Origin: JACAEY01 sp049700155
GTDB lineage: Bacteria > Nitrospirota > Thermodesulfovibrionia > Thermodesulfovibrionales > SM23-35
Assembly: GCA_049700155.1 (NCBI GenBank)
Contig: JBNAVX010000070.1
Location: 1 to 13,302, forward strand
Length of the DNA stretch: 13,302 nucleotides
Direction of reading: 5' to 3'
Shown here: positions 1-7,705 of the stretch, in pieces
How positions within the stretch are numbered: position 1 is the stretch's first letter
How the letters are laid out: each line of letters starts with the position of its first letter
Made by a program: the position numbers and the translations under genes
The notes under the pieces: model-generated
Told to the model about the DNA's origin: nothing
Seen by the model: only the letters and a program-made list of their open reading frames with translations
The model's database searches: none

Positions 1-7
1 AAACCTA

Positions 8-117
8 ACACACCCCTTAATCCCCTCTTAATAGAGGGGATATGTGGAATTCATTGTTTCAATAAAAGGCATTTACATTATCCTTTCCCTTCTAAAAAGA
101 GGGGTGAAGGGGTGTGT
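8..117. repeat. MITE-like dispersed palindromic element, left copy
   Basis: A 110-bp non-coding element with imperfect terminal inverted repeats of about 30 bp. It opens with ACACACCCCTT and closes with AAGGGGTGTGT. Each terminal repeat contains its own small hairpin: CCCCTCT-TAAT-AGAGGGG on the left, and a CCCTTCT/AGAGGGG version with one mismatch on the right. The middle (about 40-85) has no ORF. An almost identical copy lies inverted at 13200-13302, so the element is multi-copy. TA dinucleotides occur at both edges (6-7 and 117-118), but the exact ends and any target duplication are ambiguous by one base. The architecture fits a miniature inverted-repeat transposable element. There is no transposase here to assign a family. 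Confidence 0.8.
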
Positions 118-130
118 AAAAAAGAGTATG

Positions 131-152
131 AAGTTTTTCTAAAAACTTATTT
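131..152 (+). other. AT-rich hairpin followed by T-run
   Basis: AAGTTTTT at 131-138 is the exact reverse complement of AAAAACTT at 141-148, and ATTTT follows. It could act as a weak terminator for a gene left of the window. The stem contains only two G-C pairs and the drawn loop is only two bases, so it may simply be an AT-rich palindrome. Confidence 0.25.
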
Positions 153-220
153 TGGACAGATATCCTGTAAAGTATTTTTAAATAAATACGATAAGAATAG
201 AGAAATGATTATGTTAAAAG

Positions 221-1423
221 ATGGTAGAAGTGAATCCTATCTCAGGGATTAATGCAATAAACCTGTTTTCAATCGCTAATCAGCAGACAAATCAATTAGA
301 TGCACTGTCTGATATAGCCCTTACAAGAGGTGTTGATTTATACCTGAAAGAGGATTATAAAGATGCAGTAAAGGAATTTAAAAGGGCAATTGGTTTGTCT
401 CCAAGATCAGAGAATGCATTAAAGGCATACGATTTTCTCGCTACAACCTGTTTAAAATTGAATGATGATGAAGGTGCAATAAAGGCATACAAATCATATC
501 TTGAATTAGCACCTTCTGATAGAGATATTCATAGTAAATTAGCAAATTTATATTACAGTCTGGACAAATACACAGAGGCAGAGAGTGAGTATAAGATGGC
601 TCTCCGGTTAGATCCCAGTTCTACTACTCTTCTTTATTCATTAGGTCAGGTCTATCTTGCAACAGAACGCTATGACGATGCAGAAGATATTTTCAAAAGA
701 ATAATCAGTCTATCACCAAATGACTATCATGGATATTATGGTTTGGGTCTAGTTTACAGTAAAAAAGGAAAATATGATGAGGCGATAGAAGAGTTCAATC
801 ATTCAATAAAAATTAATAAGGATTTCTTCTATGCATATGCAGATCTTGCTTATGCTTATGCTGACAAGGGAGAGATAGATAAGGCAAAAGAGCAGGTTAA
901 GATTCTAAGAAACTATGATAAGAATCTCGCAAGTTTAGTCACTGATTATATTTATGAGATTTCTTTACCGAGATTCCTTGGTGTTTATACTTATAGTGGT
1001 TTCAACACATCTTTAGGTCCAAAAACTCCTCTAACTGAGCTCAGTTCTTCTTTATCAGAACCAAACTCTTCAAAGGAATTTGTAATGAATTTTATTTTTA
1101 GTAAAGATATGGATCCAGCATCAGTCCAGAACCCATACAATTGGAGAATAAGCAGGGCATCTGGTATAGCATCTGGAGGGGCATATAATTGGGGACTTCC
1201 GATACCATCAACTGAGGTAAAGATTTCACCATTTCCATTGAGAGTAGTTTATGACACAGAATCTTTGACTGCACATCTTACTTTTAAGATTACACAGAAT
1301 TCATCTGCAGATGGGACTATTGATCCTTCACATATTGTATTCAGGTTTTATGGTATAGATATATATGGCAAGACAATGGATCCTAATGGTGATGAATATA
1401 GTGGAATATCTAAGATCATATGA
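221..1423 (+). CDS. TPR-repeat protein with C-terminal Ig-like (SbsA/Big_5-type) domain
   Basis: A 400-aa protein. Residues about 33-233 form five to six tetratricopeptide repeats, seen as the alternation of GLxYxxKGxYDEAIExF-type helices and the repeated LxP punctuation. Such repeats bind partner proteins. Residues about 285-400 are beta-rich and contain FSKDMDPASV (293-302) and a late DIYGKTMDPNGD stretch. Both resemble the 'F..pMD..SV' and 'D..Gn' signatures of bacterial Ig-like SbsA/Big_5 domains. No signal peptide or membrane segment is visible, which is odd for a protein with such a domain, so its location is uncertain. The ATG at 221 has only an AAAAG directly against it. The in-frame GTG at 230 is an alternative start. 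The stop lies 3 nt before the next GTG, implying coupled translation with the methyltransferase. The specific function is not recognised. Confidence 0.85.
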   Translation: MVEVNPISGINAINLFSIANQQTNQLDALSDIALTRGVDLYLKEDYKDAVKEFKRAIGLSPRSENALKAYDFLATTCLKLNDDEGAIKAYKSYLELAPSDRDIHSKLANLYYSLDKYTEAESEYKMALRLDPSSTTLLYSLGQVYLATERYDDAEDIFKRIISLSPNDYHGYYGLGLVYSKKGKYDEAIEEFNHSIKINKDFFYAYADLAYAYADKGEIDKAKEQVKILRNYDKNLASLVTDYIYEISLPRFLGVYTYSGFNTSLGPKTPLTELSSSLSEPNSSKEFVMNFIFSKDMDPASVQNPYNWRISRASGIASGGAYNWGLPIPSTEVKISPFPLRVVYDTESLTAHLTFKITQNSSADGTIDPSHIVFRFYGIDIYGKTMDPNGDEYSGISKII

Positions 1424-1426
1424 ACT

Positions 1427-2149
1427 GTGGACATAACTCTTGATAGCATACGTGATATTAAATTGTATCAACATAAAAAAGGATACAGGTTCTCAGTAGA
1501 TTCTCTCCTTTTATATGATTTTGTGAATCTTAAGTATGTAAATAAAATAGGTGATCTTGGAGCTGGTTCAGGTATTGTTGGTATCCTCCTCGCCAAGAAA
1601 TACCCACATGCTCAGGTCTCACTATTTGAGATACAGGAATCCCTTGCAAGACTTGCTGAAAAGAACATCTCTCTGAACAATCTTGATGAGAGAGTCAGGA
1701 TAATAAGATGTGATTTGAGAACTCTTCACTCATTAAACAATACGCATCATGATTTTGATCTTCTTGTCTCAAATCCTCCTTTCAGAAAGGTAAAAAGTGG
1801 CTTGCTCAGTGAAGGGGAAGAGAAGGCTATCGCAAGGCACGAGATAAAACTGAAACTCCATGAACTCATTGAAACATCAGCATCTCTATTAAGGATAAAA
1901 GGCAGGTTATGTATTGTTTATCATCCATATAGATTATCTGAGCTTTTTGAGGTACTTAAAAAATGGGACATGCAACCTAAAAGACTGAGGTTTGTTTATT
2001 CTAATATTTCATCAGAGGCAAAGATGATATTACTTGAGGCGGTTAAAGGGGGGAGGATAGGATTAAAGGTTGAAAGACCATTTTATATATATAATGAAGA
2101 TGGTAGTTATACAGACGAGATGAAGGAGATATACCGGGTCAGAAAATAA
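1427..2149 (+). CDS. trmN6: tRNA1(Val) A37 N6-methyltransferase family (TrmN6/YfiC-like)
   Basis: A 240-aa class I SAM-dependent methyltransferase. Motif I is DLGAGSGIVG (43-52), the acidic residue after strand 2 is E68, and motif IV is NPPF (116-119). NPPF is the hallmark of enzymes that methylate exocyclic amines of adenine or of Gln/Asn. The N-terminal stretch IKLYQHKKGYRFSVDSLLL matches the lead-in typical of the YfiC/YabB (TrmN6) family, and the length is normal for it. The expected reaction is SAM-dependent N6-methylation of adenine next to a tRNA anticodon. The GTG start has no Shine-Dalgarno of its own and sits 3 nt after the TGA of the TPR gene, so it is probably translated by re-initiation. 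The substrate is inferred from family membership; another RNA or protein target is possible. Confidence 0.78.
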   Translation: MDITLDSIRDIKLYQHKKGYRFSVDSLLLYDFVNLKYVNKIGDLGAGSGIVGILLAKKYPHAQVSLFEIQESLARLAEKNISLNNLDERVRIIRCDLRTLHSLNNTHHDFDLLVSNPPFRKVKSGLLSEGEEKAIARHEIKLKLHELIETSASLLRIKGRLCIVYHPYRLSELFEVLKKWDMQPKRLRFVYSNISSEAKMILLEAVKGGRIGLKVERPFYIYNEDGSYTDEMKEIYRVRK

Positions 2150-2187
2150 AAGATATAAAATTTTAATCAATAGATTTATATAATTTA

Positions 2188-2216
2188 TGATATTGCAATC
2201 TATTTTTATGTATAAT
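2188..2216 (+). promoter_or_regulatory. Putative sigma-70 promoter of the cytochrome gene
   Basis: A perfect TATAAT at 2211-2216 lies 33 nt before the ATG at 2249. The -35 region (2188-2193, TGATAT) matches poorly. Transcription would start near 2223, just ahead of the strong RBS AAAGGAGG at 2232-2239. The local AT-richness makes chance matches possible. Confidence 0.4.
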
Positions 2217-2248
2217 ACAGGAAAATTTTTGAAAGGAGGGGATGTAGA

Positions 2249-2815
2249 ATGTTACTAAGGATTTTTGGTGTATGTGTTCTAACTCTTGTTCTGCCTGCTC
2301 TTGCCTTTGCATATGGTGGTCATGATGGTCTAAACTGTACAGGTTGTCATGGTATTCATAATGCAAAAGGAGAAATTATCTTCGCAGTTGAACCAAACAA
2401 GAAGGCAATCAACCCGAGGACCAAGCAGGCATTCACTGGCACTACCTCACTCTGTCTCGGATGTCATGAGACTGTTGAAAGGGGTGGTCTGGGTATACTT
2501 GCAGTCTCTGCAGCCCATAGCCATCCTTATGGAGTTACACCGAGCCCGAAGGTTGCGAATGTGCCAGCAATCTTTTTAAGAGATGGAAAGCTGGAGTGTG
2601 TTGGCTGTCATGACCCCCATCCATCAAACCCCTATTATATGTATCTGAGAGTTGATACATCAAAGGGTGCAAAGATGGCTGAATTTTGTGCACTTTGTCA
2701 TGCATCAAAGGCAACACCAAAAGATGTAGCAGCGATGAAGGTATTTGATAGTATGGACGAGAGAAAATTTACCCCACCTCCAGCACCTGCTCCAGAAGCA
2801 CCAAAGAAGAAGTAA
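2249..2815 (+). CDS. Secreted tetraheme c-type cytochrome (paired CxxCH family)
   Basis: A 188-aa precursor. Residues 1-21 form a signal peptide ending ALAFA, so the mature protein is periplasmic or extracellular. Four heme-attachment motifs are visible: CTGCH (30-34), CLGCH (69-73), CVGCH (117-121) and CALCH (147-151). Other histidines are H25, H37, H90, H92 and H124, enough for bis-His ligation of all four hemes. Hemes 1 and 3 show the CxxCHxxH pattern, typical of doubled-CXXCH domains. The last 15 residues are a Pro/Ala/Lys tail. The start is well supported: AAAGGAGG with 9-nt spacing. It is expected to carry electrons in anaerobic respiration or extracellular electron transfer. No neighbouring oxidoreductase identifies a partner. 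Short tetraheme cytochromes include polymerising nanowire proteins such as OmcE, but I cannot assign it to that family. Confidence 0.9.
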   Translation: MLLRIFGVCVLTLVLPALAFAYGGHDGLNCTGCHGIHNAKGEIIFAVEPNKKAINPRTKQAFTGTTSLCLGCHETVERGGLGILAVSAAHSHPYGVTPSPKVANVPAIFLRDGKLECVGCHDPHPSNPYYMYLRVDTSKGAKMAEFCALCHASKATPKDVAAMKVFDSMDERKFTPPPAPAPEAPKKK

Positions 2816-2830
2816 GGATTACTATTATTC

Positions 2831-2868
2831 ATCGGTCACTGGTCAAAAAATTTAGGCCAGTGACCGAT
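2831..2868. repeat. Perfect 12-bp-stem inverted repeat overlapping the xerD start
   Basis: ATCGGTCACTGG (2831-2842) pairs exactly with CCAGTGACCGAT (2857-2868) across a 14-nt A/T-rich loop. No T-run follows on either strand, so it is not a normal intrinsic terminator. It may protect the 3' end of the cytochrome mRNA or be a dispersed palindrome. The right arm contains the GTG proposed as the xerD start at 2860, so the hairpin would hide that start codon. Confidence 0.7.
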
Positions 2869-3768
2869 AGAATTAATTACCCTGTGGAACTTCTAAATAA
2901 TTTCCTTACATTCCTTTCAGTAGAAAAAGGGCTTTCCAGAAATACTATTGAATCATATTCAATGGATCTGAAGAAATTTCACAATTTTCTTTTGCTTAAT
3001 AAGAAAGACTTCGTATCATTCAACAGGTCTGATATAGTTGACTTTATTGAGACATTAAGAAAAGAGGGTTATTCAATATCGAGCATATGCAGATTTATAT
3101 CTTCAATCAAGGGATTTTGTAAATATCTTATTATTGAAGACATCATAAAAGAAGACCCTTCAGAAAATATACATGCACCAAAGAAGTGGGAGAGGATACC
3201 AAAATCACTGACTGTGTCAGAGATAAAATCTTTTCTTGAAAACAATGGTGACAAAGATACTGAAAGACCAGTAACTGTTAGAAACACCGTGATGCTCGAG
3301 CTCCTTTATTCTTCAGGTCTAAGAGTAAGTGAACTCGTATCGCTCAAGTTAGAGGATATTAATTTAGAATCAGGTTTCATAAGAGTTATAGGAAAAGGTT
3401 CGAAAGAAAGGGTCGTTCCCATTAATATGAGGGCGATAGAAAAGTTGAGGAACTATATTAAGAAGGAGAGATTAGAGATTCTGAAGAAGAGAGAGTCTCC
3501 ATATCTTTTTATTACAGGTAGAGGAAGACCCATGACAAGACAGCGTTTCTGGCAGGCTATTAAGACACAGGGAAAGAAAAAGGGTATTGAACTTTCACCT
3601 CATACACTGAGGCACTCTTTTGCAACCCATCTACTTGAAGGCGGTGCTGATTTGAGGTCTGTTCAGAAGATGCTCGGTCACTCTGATATATCTACAACAC
3701 AGATTTATACAAAAGTCACGACTGATAGACTAAAAAAGGTATATACAAAATACCATCCAAGAGCATAA
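2860..3768 (+). CDS. xerD: Site-specific tyrosine recombinase, XerD/XerC type
   Basis: 302 aa from GTG 2860. The N-terminal SAM-like core-binding domain (about 9-95) has the hallmark VEKGLSRNTIESY. The catalytic domain (about 112-295) carries the complete set R155 (SSGLRVSEL), K179 (GKGSKERVVP), H248 and R251 (HTLRHSFATH), H274 (MLGHSDISTT) and the nucleophile Y283. The tail ends HPRA as in Xer proteins. Length and motifs match the chromosomal Xer recombinases that resolve chromosome dimers at dif. XerD rather than XerC is a judgement by resemblance. The residue two after the nucleophile is Lys (IYTKV) where His is common. The start is uncertain: GTG 2860 lies inside a hairpin with no clear RBS, and the in-frame GTG 2884 (VELLNNFL) would give 294 aa, equally normal for the family. 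No dif-like site was recognised nearby. Confidence 0.9.
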   Translation: MTDRINYPVELLNNFLTFLSVEKGLSRNTIESYSMDLKKFHNFLLLNKKDFVSFNRSDIVDFIETLRKEGYSISSICRFISSIKGFCKYLIIEDIIKEDPSENIHAPKKWERIPKSLTVSEIKSFLENNGDKDTERPVTVRNTVMLELLYSSGLRVSELVSLKLEDINLESGFIRVIGKGSKERVVPINMRAIEKLRNYIKKERLEILKKRESPYLFITGRGRPMTRQRFWQAIKTQGKKKGIELSPHTLRHSFATHLLEGGADLRSVQKMLGHSDISTTQIYTKVTTDRLKKVYTKYHPRA

Positions 3769-3771
3769 ATA

Positions 3772-3837
3772 GTTTACAGGGTTTACACAGTTTATTCTGT
3801 TTATTAAGTTGAAACTTACAGGAAAAACCGTGTAAAC
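3772..3837. repeat. 9-bp tandem repeat (GTTTA phase) with distal inverted copy
   Basis: Four exact-register 9-bp units start at 3772, 3781, 3790 and 3799: GTTTACAGG, GTTTACACA, GTTTATTCT and GTTTATTAA. GTTTACAC (3781-3788) recurs as its reverse complement GTGTAAAC at 3830-3837, so the tract could fold back. It begins 4 bp after the xerD stop codon and contains no ORF. Its function is unknown. Confidence 0.6.
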
Positions 3838-3912
3838 TTTCTGAACTATCTGAAAACACAATGAGTAGATAAGACTAATCTATGTTTTCAAAAAAAGGAT
3901 TTCATTTTCTAT

Positions 3913-3983
3913 CGTCATTGCCCGACTTGATCGGACAATCCAGAAAAAGGGACTGGATTCCCCGATTAAATCTGGGAATGACG
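3913..3983. repeat. REP/MITE-like palindromic intergenic repeat
   Basis: A 71-bp imperfect palindrome bounded by CGTCATT (3913) and AATGACG (ending 3983). Its arms include GACAATCCAG (left) and CTGGATTCC (right), pairing around an A/G-rich loop. The CGTCATT...AATCCAG...CTGGATT...AATGACG layout is the common form of dispersed intergenic palindromes in many bacterial genomes. Only one copy is in this window. It lies just upstream of the Lon-like gene and leaves little room for a promoter. Confidence 0.65.
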
Positions 3984-4010
3984 GAAAGGTAACTATTTAG
4001 GAGGTAATAA

Positions 4011-6431
4011 ATGTATAAGAAGCTGAGTTTTGATGAGTTGTATAAGTTTTGTGACCCTAATGTTTTTACCTTCGATACAACAGATGAATTGAAAGAGGTT
4101 AAAGAGACGATAGGTCAGAAAAGGGCGATTCATGCACTCGATTTTGGATTAAGCCTCCAGAGTTCAGGATTTAACATATTTATTCTTGGTGAGCATGGGA
4201 CAGGTAAGATGACGACTGTTAAGTCTTTTCTTTCCAAAAAGGCAATGCAGGAGCCTGTTCCAAAAGATTGGTGTTATGTTTTCAATTTTAAAGACCCTGA
4301 TGCTCCGATTGCCATATCACTAGAGCCCGGCGAGGCGATAGTCTTCCAGAAAGATATGGAAGAACTGGTAAAGATCCTCAAGGTGGAGATACCAAAGGTA
4401 TTTGAGTCAAAAGAATATGATAAACAGAAGAATAAGATAATTGAAGAGGCTCAGGCGAAACAGAAAGAGATATTCGCAAGCCTTGAATTAGAGGCACAAG
4501 AGAAGGGTTTTTCAGTCAGGAAGACGATCAGTGGACTCGTCATCATACCTGTTAATAAAAAAGGGGAACCACTTACAGAAGAAGAGTTTGAGGCACTTGA
4601 TGAAAGGACAAAGAAGAGGATAGACGAGATCGGTAAGGCTCTACAGGAGAAACTTAATGATGCTGTGCGAATAATCCGTGAAGCAGAAAAGTCAGTCAAG
4701 GACCGTCTCGCAAGACTCGAAAAAGAGGCAGCTCTTTCTGCAGTAGGGCATCTGATTGATGAACTTAAGAATAAGTATAGAGAACATGATAAGATCTCAG
4801 TTTATCTTGAAGATGTAAAAGAGGACATACTCACTCACCTTGAAGATTTTAAGGCTCAAGAAGAACAGGCTCCTGCAATTCCTTTAATGAAGATTCCTAA
4901 GATGGAGCCCACTTTTACAAGATACTCAGTAAATGTACTTGTGAATAACAAAGATTGTAAAGGTGCACCATGTATCTTTGAGAGTAATCCAACCTATTAC
5001 AACCTCTTCGGGAGGATTGAGCACAAGATACAATATGGGATTGCCATAACAGATTTTTCCATGATTAAAGCTGGCTCACTCCACAAGGCTAATGGCGGTT
5101 ATATCGTCATTGATGCACTCGACCTCTTAAGAAATATCTTTGCATATGATGCCTTGAAACGTGCCATCAGGAATAAGGAGCTCAAGATAGAGGATGTCTG
5201 GGAGCAGTATAGACTGATATCTACAACTACCCTGAAACCAGAGGCGATACCATTGAATGTAAAGGTCATACTATTGGGCAATCCATTTCTTTATTATCTG
5301 CTTTATAACCTTGACGAAGAATACAGAGAGTTATTTAAGGTGAAAGCTGACTTTGAGGTCAGGATGGAAAGAACAGATGAGGCTGTCCAAAATTATGCCT
5401 TCTTTATCTCAAACCTTTGCAGAGAAGAGAATCTACTTCCTTTTAGCAGGACAGGTGTTGCAAAGATAGTTGAAGTAGGTTCAAGGATCGCAGAACACCA
5501 GGATAAGTTGACACTAAAGTTCAGTGAGATCGCTGATATCGTAAGAGAGGCAAGCTACTGGGCATCTCTTGAAGATAGCAAGGTTGTAAATGGAGAACAT
5601 GTGCAGAAGACCATTGATGAGAGGATATACAGGACTAATAAGATCGAAGAGCGCCTTAGAGAGATGATACTTGAAGGGACCCTAATCGTTGATACTGATG
5701 GCAAGAAAACTGGCCAGGTAAACGGCCTTGCTGTGATTGACTTAGGAGATTACAGCTTTGGAAAACCCTCAAGGATCACTGCAAAGACATATGCTGGTAA
5801 GGCTGGAGTTGTGAATATAGAACGAGAGACCAAGATGAGTGGAAGGATACATGAAAAAGCTATACTCATAATAACTAATTATCTTGGAAGTAGATATGCG
5901 ATAAAGAAACCCATAAGTTTGTCTGCTTCAATAACATTTGAACAACTATATGAGATGGTTGAAGGAGATAGTGCAACATGTGCAGAACTTTATGCACTTC
6001 TCAGTAGTATTGCCAATATACCTTTAAAACAGAACATCGCTGTTACAGGCTCTATGGATCAGAATGGAGATGTCCAGCCTGTTGGAGGGATAAATGAAAA
6101 AATAGAGGGTTTCTTTGATCTCTGCAAGTTTAGAGGGTTAGACGGCAGTCACGGTGTAATAATACCAAGGAGAAATGTAAAGCATCTCATGTTAAAAAAT
6201 GAGTTAATTCAGGCTGTTAGAGAGGGTAAGTTTAATATCTATCCTATAGACAGGGTTGAAGAAGGAATTGAGATACTTACAGACCTTCCAGCAGGAGAAT
6301 TGAGAGAAGATGGGACATATCCAGAGAATACTATAAACTATCATGTTGTAAAGCGTCTTACTGAGATAACAGAGGCAGTGAAGGAGAAGAAAGAAGAAGA
6401 GAAAGGGAAAAAGGAAAAAGAGGATTCTTAG
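4011..6431 (+). CDS. Lon-like AAA+ ATP-dependent protease (COG1067 / AAA_32 type)
   Basis: An 806-aa protein. The Walker A is GEHGTGKMT (60-68, K66) and the Walker B is YIVIDA (D368). Between them lies a long, charged, partly coiled-coil insertion (about 125-280), typical of AAA_32-type Lon relatives. The C-terminal part is an S16 protease domain with nucleophile S654 in GDSA and catalytic K697 in INEKIEG. The 43-residue Ser-Lys spacing equals that of E. coli Lon (S679/K722). It lacks the N-terminal LON substrate domain of classical Lon, and it ends in a Lys/Glu-rich tail (about 785-806). It should unfold and degrade proteins in an ATP-driven ring in the cytoplasm; substrates are unknown. The ATG has AGGAGGT at 3999-4005 with a 5-nt spacer. 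It ends convergently with the phosphodiesterase gene. Confidence 0.92.
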   Translation: MYKKLSFDELYKFCDPNVFTFDTTDELKEVKETIGQKRAIHALDFGLSLQSSGFNIFILGEHGTGKMTTVKSFLSKKAMQEPVPKDWCYVFNFKDPDAPIAISLEPGEAIVFQKDMEELVKILKVEIPKVFESKEYDKQKNKIIEEAQAKQKEIFASLELEAQEKGFSVRKTISGLVIIPVNKKGEPLTEEEFEALDERTKKRIDEIGKALQEKLNDAVRIIREAEKSVKDRLARLEKEAALSAVGHLIDELKNKYREHDKISVYLEDVKEDILTHLEDFKAQEEQAPAIPLMKIPKMEPTFTRYSVNVLVNNKDCKGAPCIFESNPTYYNLFGRIEHKIQYGIAITDFSMIKAGSLHKANGGYIVIDALDLLRNIFAYDALKRAIRNKELKIEDVWEQYRLISTTTLKPEAIPLNVKVILLGNPFLYYLLYNLDEEYRELFKVKADFEVRMERTDEAVQNYAFFISNLCREENLLPFSRTGVAKIVEVGSRIAEHQDKLTLKFSEIADIVREASYWASLEDSKVVNGEHVQKTIDERIYRTNKIEERLREMILEGTLIVDTDGKKTGQVNGLAVIDLGDYSFGKPSRITAKTYAGKAGVVNIERETKMSGRIHEKAILIITNYLGSRYAIKKPISLSASITFEQLYEMVEGDSATCAELYALLSSIANIPLKQNIAVTGSMDQNGDVQPVGGINEKIEGFFDLCKFRGLDGSHGVIIPRRNVKHLMLKNELIQAVREGKFNIYPIDRVEEGIEILTDLPAGELREDGTYPENTINYHVVKRLTEITEAVKEKKEEEKGKKEKEDS

Positions 6432-7705
6432 TAAAGGTATCTACTTATAATACCTGCTACATCCTCTATTTTGATATCTTCAATCTGTAGAGATTCTGAT
6501 ATGAAGAAATGGGCATCATCATATGTGTGCATCCCCCTGAAATGAGTTATGCCAAAGATATTTTCTCTATTTGTCGCTCCCTTAAGGTCAAATCCATAGT
6601 TTGGTAGTAGATAGATGTCTGGTCCATAATCTATATAATCACCATGAAATATCTCTTCCTTGAGATAGATGCCTTTAATTATATCCTGCCCATCATAATT
6701 TAAATCTGAGAATTTGACCTTTAGCTCTTCTATAATGCTTTTATAGTCTGAATTTTTTACACTACCTCTCTTATATTTCTCTTCAAGATGGATATAAATC
6801 CTTGATGGGTCAAGACAGAATACCTTTGATTCAGTATCTATCCCCTTCAGTCCTTCCAGGCTGTTCAACTTCAGGTATCCATTTTCTATTAACCATCTAT
6901 TTATGTAGACTTCTGTCTTGATGGGGGCAAATCCATGGTCAGAGCATGTCATAAAGACAGCACCATCTTTTGATGCCTTCTCTGCCATAGTTCCTAAAAA
7001 AACGTCAAGCTCTTTGTAAAATCTTTTGAATATCTCAAAATACTGTCCTTCATATGCAGAGTCAAAAAAGAAGTGATGAAGCCTATCTGTCTCTGTAATG
7101 GTTCCGATAAATAACTGCCATTGTTCATTCTTATAAAGATATTCAATAGCCTTTCTCCTTTTCTCAAATGTATCAAATAGGTCTTTAAAGAATGCCTCTG
7201 GATTTTCAGTAGCAAGTTTCGCATTTACATCAATTCTATATCCGATTCCACTTAGATAATTAAAAACCCTTTCAGGATATGTCGCCTTTTTAAGGTCAAT
7301 CGCAACGAACCCACTCACCATTACCCCATTCATCTCTTTTGCAGGATATGTCTGTGGGATATTAAAGGCAATTGTCTTTATATTATCTCTCTCCCAGAAA
7401 GGTCTCTCTCTCAGGGAATGGAAATTTGGAAAAGTATATTCATAGCTCTGTCTATCTATCTCCATGAACCCGAATATCCCGTGTTCAGCAGGATTCTTTC
7501 CTGTCATAAAACTCGTCCATGCGACTGAAGAGATCTCAGGTAATGTAGATCTCATCTTAAAAATTTTGCCTTTCATACAAAGCTTTGATAGCTCAGGCAT
7601 GATTCCCTTATTCATATACTCTGCAAGAAGAGTATATGGCACACCATCTATCCCTATGACTACTACCTTTCTGTCCTTTTTATTTTTTTTAAGTATATTG
7701 AACAT
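6428..7705 (-). CDS. Alkaline-phosphatase-superfamily type I phosphodiesterase/nucleotide pyrophosphatase
   Basis: A 425-aa enzyme of the type I phosphodiesterase fold. Metal and catalytic positions are visible: D20 in GIDGV, the nucleophile region PEISSVAWTSF (56-66, S59 or S60), the TG-NP-HG signature (TGKNPAEHG, 68-76), D207 and H211 in ETDRLHH, D256-H257 in CSDHGF, and a late GITHFRGMHT supplying another His. There is no signal peptide or transmembrane helix, so it is probably cytoplasmic. Family members hydrolyse phosphodiesters, phosphomonoesters, nucleotide-sugar pyrophosphates or phosphonates; the substrate cannot be read from the sequence. The ATG start lacks a clear RBS, and no other in-frame start precedes the conserved VVVIGIDG strand. 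Its stop overlaps the Lon-like stop by 4 nt, tail to tail. A 261-nt gap separates it from the upstream PP-loop gene, so it probably has its own promoter. Confidence 0.88.
   Translation of the reverse strand: MFNILKKNKKDRKVVVIGIDGVPYTLLAEYMNKGIMPELSKLCMKGKIFKMRSTLPEISSVAWTSFMTGKNPAEHGIFGFMEIDRQSYEYTFPNFHSLRERPFWERDNIKTIAFNIPQTYPAKEMNGVMVSGFVAIDLKKATYPERVFNYLSGIGYRIDVNAKLATENPEAFFKDLFDTFEKRRKAIEYLYKNEQWQLFIGTITETDRLHHFFFDSAYEGQYFEIFKRFYKELDVFLGTMAEKASKDGAVFMTCSDHGFAPIKTEVYINRWLIENGYLKLNSLEGLKGIDTESKVFCLDPSRIYIHLEEKYKRGSVKNSDYKSIIEELKVKFSDLNYDGQDIIKGIYLKEEIFHGDYIDYGPDIYLLPNYGFDLKGATNRENIFGITHFRGMHTYDDAHFFISESLQIEDIKIEDVAGIISRYLY

Noticed and set aside
2831..2868. Intrinsic terminator after the cytochrome gene
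   Set aside because: The stem is strong, but no T-run follows it on either strand.
2860..3768. Phage or integrative-element integrase
   Set aside because: Length, the VEKGLS lead and the HPRA tail fit chromosomal XerC/XerD. No attachment sites or phage genes are nearby.
3772..3807. CRISPR array
   Set aside because: The units are 9 bp and directly adjacent, with no spacers and no cas genes.
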